A DNA stretch of 20,119 bases from an uncultured Bacilli bacterium (GCA_947632495.1 CANRPL010000020.1:1-20119), one strand, 5' to 3'; counted from the first letter of the stretch, positions 1-7,868 are shown. A program made the numbers and translations. The notes: generated from the letters alone by a model not told the origin.

Positions 1-25
1 TATCCTAGATTTTTCATTTTTTATG

Positions 26-64
26 AAAAAAAGACAAATAAGTAAAAATATTTACCTATTTGTC
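26..64 (-). terminator. Rho-independent terminator of ileS
   Basis: On the minus strand downstream of ileS, 8-bp arms (57-64 with 33-40) continue past one mismatch into a further 5-bp helix with a four-base loop (47-50). A run of seven U (26-32) follows at once. This is the strongest terminator signal after ileS and should end the sepF-divIVA-ileS transcript. Confidence 0.85.
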
Positions 65-73
65 AACAGTCTG

Positions 74-95
74 AAAGGCTTATTTTTAAGCCTTT
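74..95 (-). terminator. Secondary hairpin over the ileS stop codon
   Basis: A perfect 9-bp inverted repeat (74-82 with 87-95, loop 83-86) spans the ileS stop codon at 86-88. Only three U follow the stem on the minus strand, so alone it would be a weak terminator. It may instead protect the mRNA 3' end or work in tandem with the stronger hairpin 10 bases further on. Confidence 0.45.
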
Positions 96-3000
96 TCAAT
101 TTTTATATAACCAGTATGACCATTTAGATCTACTTCTTCATTAGCTGATTCATTTTGTTCTAATTCAAGCGCTAAGACTTCATTCATAATAAAATCACGA
201 TACTCTTTAACAGCCTGATCAACTAATTCATCACTATGATAATATAATTTAATACGATCAGTAATATCGAAGTCACTTTGTTTTCTTAAGTTTTGAACTT
301 TACTTACTAATTCACGAGCAATACCTTCTAGAATAAGCTCATCAGTAAGTGTGGTATCAATAATCATAAAGTTATTGTTTTCCATACCGACATTGAAGCC
401 TTCTTTACTAGAAATACGGATATCAATCATACTAGGTGTTATTTCTTTTTCTTCACCACCTAATTGCATCTTAATACTGTTACCTTTTTGTAAGGTATTT
501 ATCTCATCTAAACTTAAAGCTTCAAGTTTAGTTTGGAACTCTTTCATAAGAGGTCCTAAAACTTTACCTACCTCTTTAAAATTAGGTTTTAAAGAAATAT
601 TCATATATTCATTTAAATCTTCAACGAATAATACTTCTTTGATATTCAATTCTTCACTAATTAATGGTACTAAATCTTCAATTAAATCTTTATTTTTACC
701 ATCAATTAAAGCTTCTTTTAATGGTTGACGGACTTTAATTTTAGTCTCTTCACGAACAAAACGGCCAACGGAAATAAGACTACGAACTAAATCCATTCTC
801 TCTTCGACATGTTCATCAATTAATTTCTCATCACAGACAGGATAAGTAGTGAAATGAACAGACTCTTCACCAGTTAGATTACGATATAATTCTTCAGCTA
901 AAAAAGGAGTTATCGGAGCAATTAATTTAGCTAAACTAGTTAATACTTCATATGTTGTACGATAAACACTTTTCTTTGAATTATCTAGTTTACTACCCCA
1001 GAAACGATTACGATTACGTCTGATATACCAGTTAGACAAATCATCAGATACAAAGTTAGATAAATGATGAACAACTTTATTTAAATCATATTCATCAAAA
1101 TCAGCACGAACGTCACGAACTAGTTTGTTGTATTTAGATAGTAACCAACGATCAATTTCTTCACGCTTCTTATATGGAACATTACATTTATCCGTATCAA
1201 TCTTATCGATATTAGCGTACATAGCAAAGAAACTATAGGTATTTTTTAATGGATTAAAGAATTTTGAGTATACCTCTTTTAAACCAGCCATATCAAACTT
1301 TAATGGTGTCCATACTGGAGATACATACAATAAGTAAAATCTTACTGTATCAGCACCATATTCTTTAATAGTTGTAAATGGTTCAACAATGTTACCACGT
1401 GATTTACTCATTTTCTTACCTTCAGCATCGAGTAATAGGTCATTTACTAAAACATTTTTAAATGGTGAACAACCTTTAACAAAGACGGAAATAATAAGTA
1501 AAGTATAAAACCAACCTCTTGTCTGATCAATACCTTCACAGATGAAATCAGCTGGAAATTGACTTTCCCATAGTTCTTTATTCTCAAATGGATAATGATA
1601 TTGCGCAAAAGGCATTGAACCAGAGTCAAACCAACAGTCTAAAACATCTGGAATACGGGTCATATCATGGCCGCATTTTGGACATTTTAAATGGACTTCA
1701 TCAATATATGGCTTATGCAAGTCAAAATCATCACCAATCTCGGTTGTTGCCATTTCTTTTAATTCAGCAATAGAGCCAACCATATGATTATAGCCACATT
1801 CACATTTAAAATATGGAATAGGGCTACCCCAATAACGGCTGCGTGAGACGTTCCAATCTCTAGCATTAGCTAACCAGTTAGCAAATCTTTTTTCACCGAC
1901 ATGAGCAGGATACCAATTAACTTTTTCATTGGCTTTAACTAAATCATCTGTCATCTCACTTACCTTAACGTAGTAACTTGGCATTGAATAGTAGATAAGT
2001 GGAGTGTCACAACGCCAACAATGTGGATATTCATGATTAACTTTTTGACGTTTAAATAGTTTATCATTAGCCTTTAAGTAATCGACAACATCTTCGTTGA
2101 CATCATGAACAAAACGTCCGTCCCATAAACCACCGACATAACAGCCATCTTTACCAACTGGGTTTAAATATGGTAAATCATATTTCTTACCAACATTAGC
2201 ATCATCTTCACCAAAAGCTGGAGCAATATGAACGATACCTGTACCATCTTCCATCGTAACATATTCATCACACGTTACGTAGAAAGCCTTCTTATCAACA
2301 TCGAAAGATGGAACTAATTGTTCATATTCTTGATATTCTAAATCTTTACCTTTATAAGTTTCTAAAACCGTAGCTTCTTCACCTAATACTTGGGTTAATA
2401 AAGCTTTCGCTACTATAAACTTATTACCTTTAGATAGCGCCAAAACATAATCTTCATTAGGATTAACACATAAAGCTACATTGGCAATTAAAGTCCATGG
2501 AGTGGTTGTCCATACTAAGAAATAAACATCTTCATCTTTCTTCTTAAAAGGAACATAAACCGTAATAGCGGTATCAGTTTGATAGTTTTGGGCAACTTCA
2601 TGCGTCGCTAAACCAGTACCACAATGTGGACAATAAGGTACAACACGTGTTCCTTCATAGAACATATCTTTCTCATACATCTGTTTTAAAATCCACCATT
2701 CGGTTTCAATATAATCATTCTTATAAGTTAGATATGGATGTTCAACATCAAAGAATTGACCCATTTTACTAGTTAAATCAGTAAAGGCTGATTCATTTTC
2801 ACGAACACTATGACGACATTCTTCATTAAATTTAGCTACACCTAATTCTTCAATTTCTTTTTTAGATGAAATACCTAATTTTTTCTCAACATGATTTTCA
2901 ATTGGTAGACCATGAGTATCCCAACCAATCTTACGAATAACTTTTTTACCATTCATAACATGATATTTAGTTACAGCATCCTTTAAGTTCTTTGCTACCA

Positions 3001-3181
3001 TATGATGCAAACCAGGAAAACCATTAGCGAAAGCTGGGCCGTCATAAAAGACAAACGTATCATTTTTTTCATTAAGTTCTACTTGTTTATTATGCATATC
3101 ATTGATACTACCCCAAGACTCTAGAATAGATGTTTCTACTTCACTTACTGGTCTTTTATCTAATTCTTTAAAATTCTTCAT
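86..3181 (-). CDS. ileS: Isoleucyl-tRNA synthetase, type 2 (IleRS2), with altered HIGH motif
   Basis: Charges tRNA-Ile with isoleucine in the cytoplasm. The 1031 residues carry the class I catalytic fold. The HIGH position reads GLHH (residues 57-60), and KMSKS is intact at 590-594. GWDTHGLPIE at 86-95 and DWNVSRSRYWG at 442-452 are further IleRS signatures. The CP1 editing domain shows the threonine-rich TTTPWT (225-230) and the GTGIVHIAPAFGEDD stretch (313-327). Cysteine pairs at 184/187, 388/391, 460/462 and 500/503 look zinc-binding. The long C-terminal part lacks the CxxC finger of type-1 bacterial enzymes and resembles the eukaryote-like type 2, which the family links to natural mupirocin resistance. 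The ATG start follows a strong AAGGAGGA ribosome-binding site. A T-box leader precedes the gene, so expression should rise when tRNA-Ile is uncharged. Identity is certain; the type-2 assignment is likely. Confidence 0.97.
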   Translation of the reverse strand: MKNFKELDKRPVSEVETSILESWGSINDMHNKQVELNEKNDTFVFYDGPAFANGFPGLHHMVAKNLKDAVTKYHVMNGKKVIRKIGWDTHGLPIENHVEKKLGISSKKEIEELGVAKFNEECRHSVRENESAFTDLTSKMGQFFDVEHPYLTYKNDYIETEWWILKQMYEKDMFYEGTRVVPYCPHCGTGLATHEVAQNYQTDTAITVYVPFKKKDEDVYFLVWTTTPWTLIANVALCVNPNEDYVLALSKGNKFIVAKALLTQVLGEEATVLETYKGKDLEYQEYEQLVPSFDVDKKAFYVTCDEYVTMEDGTGIVHIAPAFGEDDANVGKKYDLPYLNPVGKDGCYVGGLWDGRFVHDVNEDVVDYLKANDKLFKRQKVNHEYPHCWRCDTPLIYYSMPSYYVKVSEMTDDLVKANEKVNWYPAHVGEKRFANWLANARDWNVSRSRYWGSPIPYFKCECGYNHMVGSIAELKEMATTEIGDDFDLHKPYIDEVHLKCPKCGHDMTRIPDVLDCWFDSGSMPFAQYHYPFENKELWESQFPADFICEGIDQTRGWFYTLLIISVFVKGCSPFKNVLVNDLLLDAEGKKMSKSRGNIVEPFTTIKEYGADTVRFYLLYVSPVWTPLKFDMAGLKEVYSKFFNPLKNTYSFFAMYANIDKIDTDKCNVPYKKREEIDRWLLSKYNKLVRDVRADFDEYDLNKVVHHLSNFVSDDLSNWYIRRNRNRFWGSKLDNSKKSVYRTTYEVLTSLAKLIAPITPFLAEELYRNLTGEESVHFTTYPVCDEKLIDEHVEERMDLVRSLISVGRFVREETKIKVRQPLKEALIDGKNKDLIEDLVPLISEELNIKEVLFVEDLNEYMNISLKPNFKEVGKVLGPLMKEFQTKLEALSLDEINTLQKGNSIKMQLGGEEKEITPSMIDIRISSKEGFNVGMENNNFMIIDTTLTDELILEGIARELVSKVQNLRKQSDFDITDRIKLYYHSDELVDQAVKEYRDFIMNEVLALELEQNESANEEVDLNGHTGYIKIEKA

Positions 3182-3220
3182 TATTTATCCTCCTTCAATA
3201 TTGTATATTTACTCTTTAAT

Positions 3221-3380
3221 AAAAAAAATATTATGAGTATAGGAACGAGATATCCCGTGGTACCATCCTATTTCATAATATTTTATTATGCACTAATAAC
3301 TATAACGCGTTACCGTTAATAACATCCAGAGTGATCTATATATTATTAAGCTATCTACTTCCACCTAACGTAGACTCTCT
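3221..3380 (-). promoter_or_regulatory. T-box leader of ileS, isoleucine (ATC) specifier
   Basis: Reading the minus strand, an AGAGAGT element begins right after the divIVA stop and pairs with ACTCT (around 3328-3332) to close stem I. The triplet just before, at 3333-3335, reads ATC, an isoleucine codon, followed by the usual purine. The conserved T-box AGGATGGTACCACG lies at 3256-3269. Its 7-base UGGUACC bulge is flanked by ATAGGA/TCCTAT (3266-3271 with 3239-3244) and ACGGGA/TCTCGT helices. The bulge U matches the A discriminator base expected of tRNA-Ile. Eight U (3221-3228) follow a 10-bp outer helix (3273-3282 with 3227-3236). Stem I is only about 53 bases, shorter than usual. Identity as a T-box is secure; the detailed folding is my inference. 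Confidence 0.93.
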
Positions 3381-3809
3381 TTAAGCATCGTAATATACCG
3401 TCTCTTTCATCTGCTTTAATTTATTTTGTAAGCTTTTTAATTCAGCTTCCTCTTTTTGAATATTGAGTAAGCACTCACCAATAATGGCATCAGCTTTATT
3501 TCTTGCATCTTCAATGATATGTTGCGCTAAAAGACGCGACTCATCAAGTGTCTCTTTAGCGCTACTTAATTCATCATAATCTTCACTGGTCATGAATAGT
3601 TCAATCTTTTTATTAAGACTTTCAACTTCTTGTGAAAGTTTTTTCGATACAATCTGGTTCTTTTTAACGATTTCTTCTAGATGTTCAATTGTCCGATCTT
3701 TAGCGGCTATTTCTTCAACCATACCTTCAACGCGTTCTATGATATCATCGATGAATTTATTTACTTCACCCTTATCATATCCACGCAGTGCGGAAGAAAA
3801 TTTATCCAT
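3381..3809 (-). CDS. divIVA: DivIVA-family coiled-coil cell-division/polarity protein
   Basis: DivIVA proteins bind negatively curved membrane at septa and poles and recruit division or cell-wall partners. The 142-residue product starts with the family N-terminal signature (F4, then RGYDK at 9-13 and EVNKFIDDI at 15-23). It continues as an almost unbroken coiled coil to about residue 138, with no membrane segment. Compared with the B. subtilis protein the extreme N-terminus lacks about nine residues. The membrane-inserting Phe-Arg pair is represented by L8-R9. The start is fixed by an in-frame stop 15 bases upstream and a GGGGTGG ribosome-binding site. It lies between sepF and the ileS T-box, the usual Bacillota position, which supports DivIVA over other DivIVA-domain proteins such as GpsB. 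A separate promoter precedes it. Confidence 0.87.
   Translation of the reverse strand: MDKFSSALRGYDKGEVNKFIDDIIERVEGMVEEIAAKDRTIEHLEEIVKKNQIVSKKLSQEVESLNKKIELFMTSEDYDELSSAKETLDESRLLAQHIIEDARNKADAIIGECLLNIQKEEAELKSLQNKLKQMKETVYYDA
3392..3419 (-). promoter_or_regulatory. Possible ileS promoter inside the divIVA 3' end
   Basis: On the minus strand a TATATT -10 (3392-3397) sits 16 bases below a weak TTAAAG -35 (3414-3419). Initiation about 7 bases downstream would place the RNA start just before the T-box stem I, as expected for a T-box transcript. The -35 match is poor, so read-through from the sepF/divIVA promoters is the alternative. Confidence 0.35.
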
Positions 3810-3831
3810 AGTTCCACCCCATTACCAGTGT

Positions 3832-3860
3832 ATTCTAACATAATCTTTGAAGAATTACAA
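3832..3860 (-). promoter_or_regulatory. Promoter of divIVA
   Basis: On the minus strand TTGTAA (3855-3860), a 17-bp spacer and TAGAAT (3832-3837) with an upstream TG form an extended -10 promoter. It lies in the gap between the sepF stop and the divIVA start. The -35 overlaps the region just behind the sepF stop codon. Confidence 0.6.
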
Positions 3861-3864
3861 TAGC

Positions 3865-4281
3865 CTACCAATCAACTTCAATATCATCGTTATCATATAC
3901 TTCTTTTACTTCTTTTTCACTAGTAATCTTACCTTGAATATTGACATTGTTTGGTGTACATAAGAAAATACCACTACCGATTTTTTCAATATGACCTTTA
4001 AGAGCATAGACAGCTCCGCTAACAAAATCAATTATTCTTTTAGCTTGATCAGAAGTAACACGTCTTAAATTAATAACAACCGTATTTCTCTTTTTTAGAT
4101 GATCGGCAATTTGTGTTGATTCGGAAAAAGCCCTAGGCTCTAAAAGAATCATTTTAGCGCCACCATTAGTTGCAGCCATCTCCTCTAATTCTTTAGTATC
4201 TACTTCATAGAATTGGCTTTCATCATCATTAAAAATATCCTTCTGTTCATCGCCATCAAATATTTTTTTCATGAATCCCAT
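3865..4281 (-). CDS. sepF: SepF cell-division protein, FtsZ membrane anchor
   Basis: SepF bundles and tethers FtsZ filaments to the membrane during septation. The 138-residue protein opens with a short, potentially amphipathic stretch (MGFMKKIFDG) matching the membrane-targeting helix. A short acidic linker of about 30 residues follows, then the SepF core at about 42-117. Landmarks are ILLEPRAFSES (45-55), VVINLRR (68-74) and FVSGAVYALKG (86-96), which contains the conserved glycine at 89. The linker is shorter than in B. subtilis. A strong AAAAGGAGG ribosome-binding site lies 8 bases before the ATG. The neighbour downstream is divIVA; ylmG and ylmH are missing. The gene has its own promoter and is isolated from dnaE by a terminator. 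Confidence 0.94.
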   Translation of the reverse strand: MGFMKKIFDGDEQKDIFNDDESQFYEVDTKELEEMAATNGGAKMILLEPRAFSESTQIADHLKKRNTVVINLRRVTSDQAKRIIDFVSGAVYALKGHIEKIGSGIFLCTPNNVNIQGKITSEKEVKEVYDNDDIEVDW

Positions 4282-4319
4282 TGTTATTGCCTCCTTTTAG
4301 CATAATTATCACTATATCA

Positions 4320-4328
4320 ATTCTAACA
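4320..4328 (-). promoter_or_regulatory. Extended -10 promoter of sepF
   Basis: Minus-strand TGTTAGAAT (TG at 4327-4328, TAGAAT at 4320-4325) lies 38 bases before the sepF start, between the dnaE terminator and sepF. No good -35 is seen at 17 bp, so it would rely on the extended -10. The same TATGTTAGAAT string occurs in the divIVA promoter. Confidence 0.5.
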
Positions 4329-4383
4329 TATTTAAAATAAAAAGAAAAGTAGTTATTCACGATTTAGGCAAACAAAATTTGGC

Positions 4384-4413
4384 AAAAAAAGATTCCTTTT
4401 ACTCTAGGAATCT
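4384..4413 (-). terminator. Rho-independent terminator of dnaE
   Basis: Eight-base-pair perfect stem (4406-4413 with 4390-4397), 8-base loop, then seven U on the minus strand (4384-4390). The stem begins two bases after the dnaE stop codon. Confidence 0.88.
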
Positions 4414-4415
4414 TC

Positions 4416-7334
4416 CTATAATTGAACAATCTTGTCAGCGACAATTTGGTATTTATCATAACGCTTTTGAATTCTTCCTCTAACTCCGATGAGATCACCT
4501 TTACGATAATGCTTATGATTATAGGTTTTAGGGAAGATTGTTATATCGATTGTATCTAGCTCATCACTACCGGTAATAAAAGCCATTTTATCACCTTTTT
4601 TAGTAGTTATCTCCTTAAATTCATCAACCATTACAATGACATCGACATCACGGTCAAAGTATTTAGCAATGTTATTTAAAGAAATTGTTTTAGGATACTT
4701 ACTACGTAAATCGGTTACCGGATGACGACTCATATATAAACCAAATAATTCTAACTCTTTCGTCATTAAATATTTATTATCATATTCATCATAGTCAGTT
4801 ATTTCTGGCTTTAAAGCATATTCTTCATCCAAATCTTTAATTAACTCCCCATAATTAATAATCGCATCTAAATTATTAATTAAAGTAGCTCGGTTTATCT
4901 GAAAGGAAGAAAAAGTTCCAGTTAAGATAAGGTTTTCAATCGTCTTACGATTAACAACTTTGCCATAAGAGCGTCTAATAAAATCAAAAATGCTAGTAAA
5001 AGGTCCATTACTTCGCTCATCAATAATTGTTTTAACCGCATTAATACCAATATTTTTTATACTAGTAAGTGGATAACGAATACCATCTTTTTCTTTAACG
5101 TATCTATCAGTACTTAAGTTAATATCTGGTGGTAATATATTTATACCCATCTTCTTACATTCATACATATACTTTTTGCATTTACTATCATCATTCATTT
5201 CAGTTGATAGTAAATTAGATATAAATATTTGAGGATAGTGAGCCTTTAGATAAGCCATGCGATACGCTACTAAAGAATAGCCAACAGAATGAGATTTATT
5301 AAAACCATATTCAGCAAACTTTAACATCATCGCATATACCTTATCGACAAGTTCTTTCGCATAGCCCTTTTTGAGACTACGATCTTTAAAACGCTTTTCT
5401 TCTTGAAGTAGTAGATCTTTTTTCTTCTTACTCATAGCCTTTCTTAAGATATCAGCTTCACCTAAAGAATAATCTGCCATGACATTGGCAATTTGCATGA
5501 TCTGTTCCTGATAGATAATAATGCCATAGGTAGATTTTAAAATAGGCTCTAGTGATGGATCAAAATAATCAATCTTTTCTTTACTATTTTTTCTTTTAAT
5601 ATAAAGAGGAATATTATTCATTGGTCCAGGTCGATATAAGGCGATAGCGGCAATAACATCATCAAAAGAATCAGCCTGTAATTGTTTTAGAAAGTTAATC
5701 ATACCATCTGATTCAAATTGGAAGATACCTAATGTATTACCATCTTTAAATATTTTCATTGCTTTTTCATCGTTAAAAGGAATATTATCAAAAGTTAATT
5801 TAAGATGATAAGTCTTATTTATATCATCGATGATATCATGAATAATAGTCAAATATTTAATCGCCAAAAAGTCCATCTTAAGAAGACCAATTTCTTCTAG
5901 ATATTTCATGTCGTAGCCACTCGTATAAAAATTATTATGACTCTTATCAAGAGGGATAACTTCATCTAGATTATTTTGTGACATAACAATACCGGCAGCA
6001 TGAATACTTGTATGACGCTTTAAGCCCTCTAAACGCGTCGCTATTTTATATAGCGTCGTTAAGTTATCATAACGTTCTATATATTTTTGAACCTTGTTAT
6101 TAGCGTAATTGTCCTTTAAGGATAAATTAGAATCTAGTAATTTGCATAAACCATCGACAATATTAAGATCTAGATTCATCGCTCTACCCACATCACGAAC
6201 AGCTTGTTTAGATCCTAACGTACCAAAAGCAATGATGGGCGCTACAGACTTAACGCCATATTTTTCCATACAATAATTGATAACCTCTTCACGGCGTAGA
6301 TGTTCAAAATCGGCATCGATATCCGGCATACTAACTCGTTCAATATTTAAGAAACGTTCAAATAATAAATCATACTTAATTGGATCAATATCGGTAATAT
6401 TTAAACAGTAAGCTACTAAAGATCCTACCGCACTACCACGGCCAGGGCCAACAATAATATTGTGTTCCTTACTATATTTAATGTAATCATAGACAATTAA
6501 AAAATAATCACAAAACCCCATCTTATTAATAACATCTAGTTCATGTTTCAAGCGTTCTTGATATTTGGCACTTACTTTAGTACCAAACTTATTCTTTAAT
6601 CCTTCAATACATTTTTTCTTAAGATAAGTATAGCTATCTAATTGTTCGTCATTTTTAAATATTGGCATCAAATGTTGATGAAATGGAATCTCTAAATTAC
6701 ACAATTCATCAATTTGTTGATTATTTTTTAAATCATCTAGTTTTGTTACCTCTTCTAATGGCAAAAGGTAGTTATCTAACTTATCAACACTTACCAAATC
6801 AACTGACGTACCATCAGATAGAGCCTTTAAGTATTTCAAATAGTAACTATCCTCTTTATCAAGATAAACCGTCTCGCGCATAAAAAGCGTATCCCCATCT
6901 AATTGTTTCTTCTCGGCTTCATTTTGATAAGTCTTAAAAACATAACGATAAATCTTTTTGACCATATCCCAAAGACTAATTGCTTGATAAGGAATAAGAC
7001 ATATTAAATTATCACTATAACGTTCTAAATCGGCTTTTTCTAGTTCCCTTTCACTAGCAATGGTACATAATTTTATTAAATTTTGATAGCCCAAATAGTT
7101 CATACAATAAAGAACAAAAGTAAGATGAGAAATAGTTACTTCATAACCAACAATCGGTTTAATGTTATTTTTACGACATGCTTCATAAAAATCCATAACA
7201 CCATACATCGTATTATCAGTAATCGTAAGGGTAGTTAAATGACGTTCTTTAGCCACATTAATTAAATCATCAATTTTAATTAATGATTGTTGAAGTGAAT
7301 TATCCGTTTTAATATATAAAGGAACATAGCTCAT
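4416..7334 (-). CDS. dnaE: DNA polymerase III alpha subunit DnaE, short form
   Basis: C-family DNA polymerase. In PolC-containing Bacillota, DnaE is thought to extend RNA primers before hand-off to PolC. The polymerase motifs are clear: GPGRGSAVGSLVAY (296-309), the catalytic PDIDADF (337-343, Asp338 and Asp340) and the third carboxylate in KMDFL (Asp488). An OB-fold-like C-terminal region lies at about 880-972. No 3'-5' exonuclease domain is present, as expected. At 972 residues it is shorter than B. subtilis DnaE (about 1115). The N-terminal PHP domain is degenerate: the usual HxH is YIK (7-9) and the TDH motif reads TDN (39-41). The ATG follows AAGGAGGG. A TTTAAA-17 bp-TAAAAT promoter-like sequence lies at 7355-7383. 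The gene is divergent from the small membrane-protein gene at 7434. Confidence 0.96.
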   Translation of the reverse strand: MSYVPLYIKTDNSLQQSLIKIDDLINVAKERHLTTLTITDNTMYGVMDFYEACRKNNIKPIVGYEVTISHLTFVLYCMNYLGYQNLIKLCTIASERELEKADLERYSDNLICLIPYQAISLWDMVKKIYRYVFKTYQNEAEKKQLDGDTLFMRETVYLDKEDSYYLKYLKALSDGTSVDLVSVDKLDNYLLPLEEVTKLDDLKNNQQIDELCNLEIPFHQHLMPIFKNDEQLDSYTYLKKKCIEGLKNKFGTKVSAKYQERLKHELDVINKMGFCDYFLIVYDYIKYSKEHNIIVGPGRGSAVGSLVAYCLNITDIDPIKYDLLFERFLNIERVSMPDIDADFEHLRREEVINYCMEKYGVKSVAPIIAFGTLGSKQAVRDVGRAMNLDLNIVDGLCKLLDSNLSLKDNYANNKVQKYIERYDNLTTLYKIATRLEGLKRHTSIHAAGIVMSQNNLDEVIPLDKSHNNFYTSGYDMKYLEEIGLLKMDFLAIKYLTIIHDIIDDINKTYHLKLTFDNIPFNDEKAMKIFKDGNTLGIFQFESDGMINFLKQLQADSFDDVIAAIALYRPGPMNNIPLYIKRKNSKEKIDYFDPSLEPILKSTYGIIIYQEQIMQIANVMADYSLGEADILRKAMSKKKKDLLLQEEKRFKDRSLKKGYAKELVDKVYAMMLKFAEYGFNKSHSVGYSLVAYRMAYLKAHYPQIFISNLLSTEMNDDSKCKKYMYECKKMGINILPPDINLSTDRYVKEKDGIRYPLTSIKNIGINAVKTIIDERSNGPFTSIFDFIRRSYGKVVNRKTIENLILTGTFSSFQINRATLINNLDAIINYGELIKDLDEEYALKPEITDYDEYDNKYLMTKELELFGLYMSRHPVTDLRSKYPKTISLNNIAKYFDRDVDVIVMVDEFKEITTKKGDKMAFITGSDELDTIDITIFPKTYNHKHYRKGDLIGVRGRIQKRYDKYQIVADKIVQL

Positions 7335-7354
7335 TTGACACCCTCCTTATACAT

Positions 7355-7383
7355 ATTTTACTATATTTTCACCTATTTTTAAA
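7355..7383 (-). promoter_or_regulatory. Possible promoter of dnaE
   Basis: Minus-strand TAAAAT (7355-7360) is separated by 17 bp from TTTAAA (7378-7383). The -35 is weak and the region is AT-rich, so this is tentative. The same two hexamers and spacing occur upstream of polC. Confidence 0.35.
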
Positions 7384-7390
7384 TAGAGCA

Positions 7391-7419
7391 TTGACGAGTT
7401 TTAAGCATTATTTTATAAT
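7391..7419 (+). promoter_or_regulatory. Strong sigma-A-type promoter of the gene at 7434
   Basis: TTGACG (7391-7396), a 17-bp spacer and a consensus TATAAT (7414-7419). Transcription would begin near 7426, leaving a leader of only about 8 bases before the ATG at 7434. Confidence 0.78.
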
Positions 7420-7433
7420 GGTTATGGTGAGAT

Positions 7434-7853
7434 ATGAAAAAGTTATTAGTAATGATTGTTGGCCTTTCTTTTATCTGTCTTTGTTTAGCTATAACAGTAC
7501 ACTTTGTTAAACCCAATCAAAAGGAAGACAAAAAAGAGCTTTTTAGAGTAGCTGATGTATCGATGAATTGTTTTTCTAACGTTTTAATTGTCTATGACGA
7601 TAATACTTATGAACTATTAAAAGGATCATATGTTAATAATGAAAATCCTGTTATTGGCAAAGGTACATATAATTATGATATAGAAGGTTTACTAGAAGAA
7701 ATAAAAACCTATCCTATCGATGATGAAACTGGTATTAACTATAGAGTTACACTTAATGATAAGACTTCTTATACGGTATCAGTAGCTGAATCACCAAAAT
7801 TAAATGACTTTCTAAAAACGATTCCCGAAAAGAATTTATTTTGGTGCTCATAA
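7434..7853 (+). CDS. Small membrane-anchored or secreted protein of unknown function
   Basis: I do not recognise a family. The 139-residue product has a basic MKK start and one hydrophobic helix (about 4-24). This suits an N-terminal membrane anchor or uncleaved signal. No lipobox is convincing, because the cysteines at 15 and 17 lack the small residues before them. The remaining roughly 110 residues are hydrophilic and predicted outside the cell, with alternating beta-like segments (for example YRVTLNDKTSYTVSV) and cysteines at 46 and 138. An in-frame stop at 7428-7430 fixes the ATG start. A strong promoter lies so close that the mRNA leader would be very short; GGTGAG at 7425-7430 is the only ribosome-site candidate and is close to the start. 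It points the same way as rpmB, 84 bases downstream, but rpmB has its own promoter. Confidence 0.75.
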   Translation: MKKLLVMIVGLSFICLCLAITVHFVKPNQKEDKKELFRVADVSMNCFSNVLIVYDDNTYELLKGSYVNNENPVIGKGTYNYDIEGLLEEIKTYPIDDETGINYRVTLNDKTSYTVSVAESPKLNDFLKTIPEKNLFWCS

Positions 7854-7868
7854 AATCATCAAAAACAT

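Noticed and set aside
10..30. Inverted repeat TTTTTCAT / ATGAAAAA as another terminator
   Set aside because: Simple AT-rich repeat with no U-run after it in either direction; it overlaps the U-run of the real ileS terminator.
351..728. 125-codon open frame on the plus strand
   Set aside because: Lies wholly antisense within ileS, has no ribosome-binding site and a repetitive Ser/Ile/Leu-rich product typical of a reverse-strand shadow.
86..3181. ileS as a horizontally acquired mupirocin-resistance gene on a mobile element
   Set aside because: The gene sits in the conserved sepF-divIVA-ileS order behind a T-box, matches its neighbours in base composition, and has no transposase or repeats around it.
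6662..6883. 73-codon plus-strand open frame inside dnaE
   Set aside because: Shadow of the dnaE reading frame; no promoter or ribosome-binding site.
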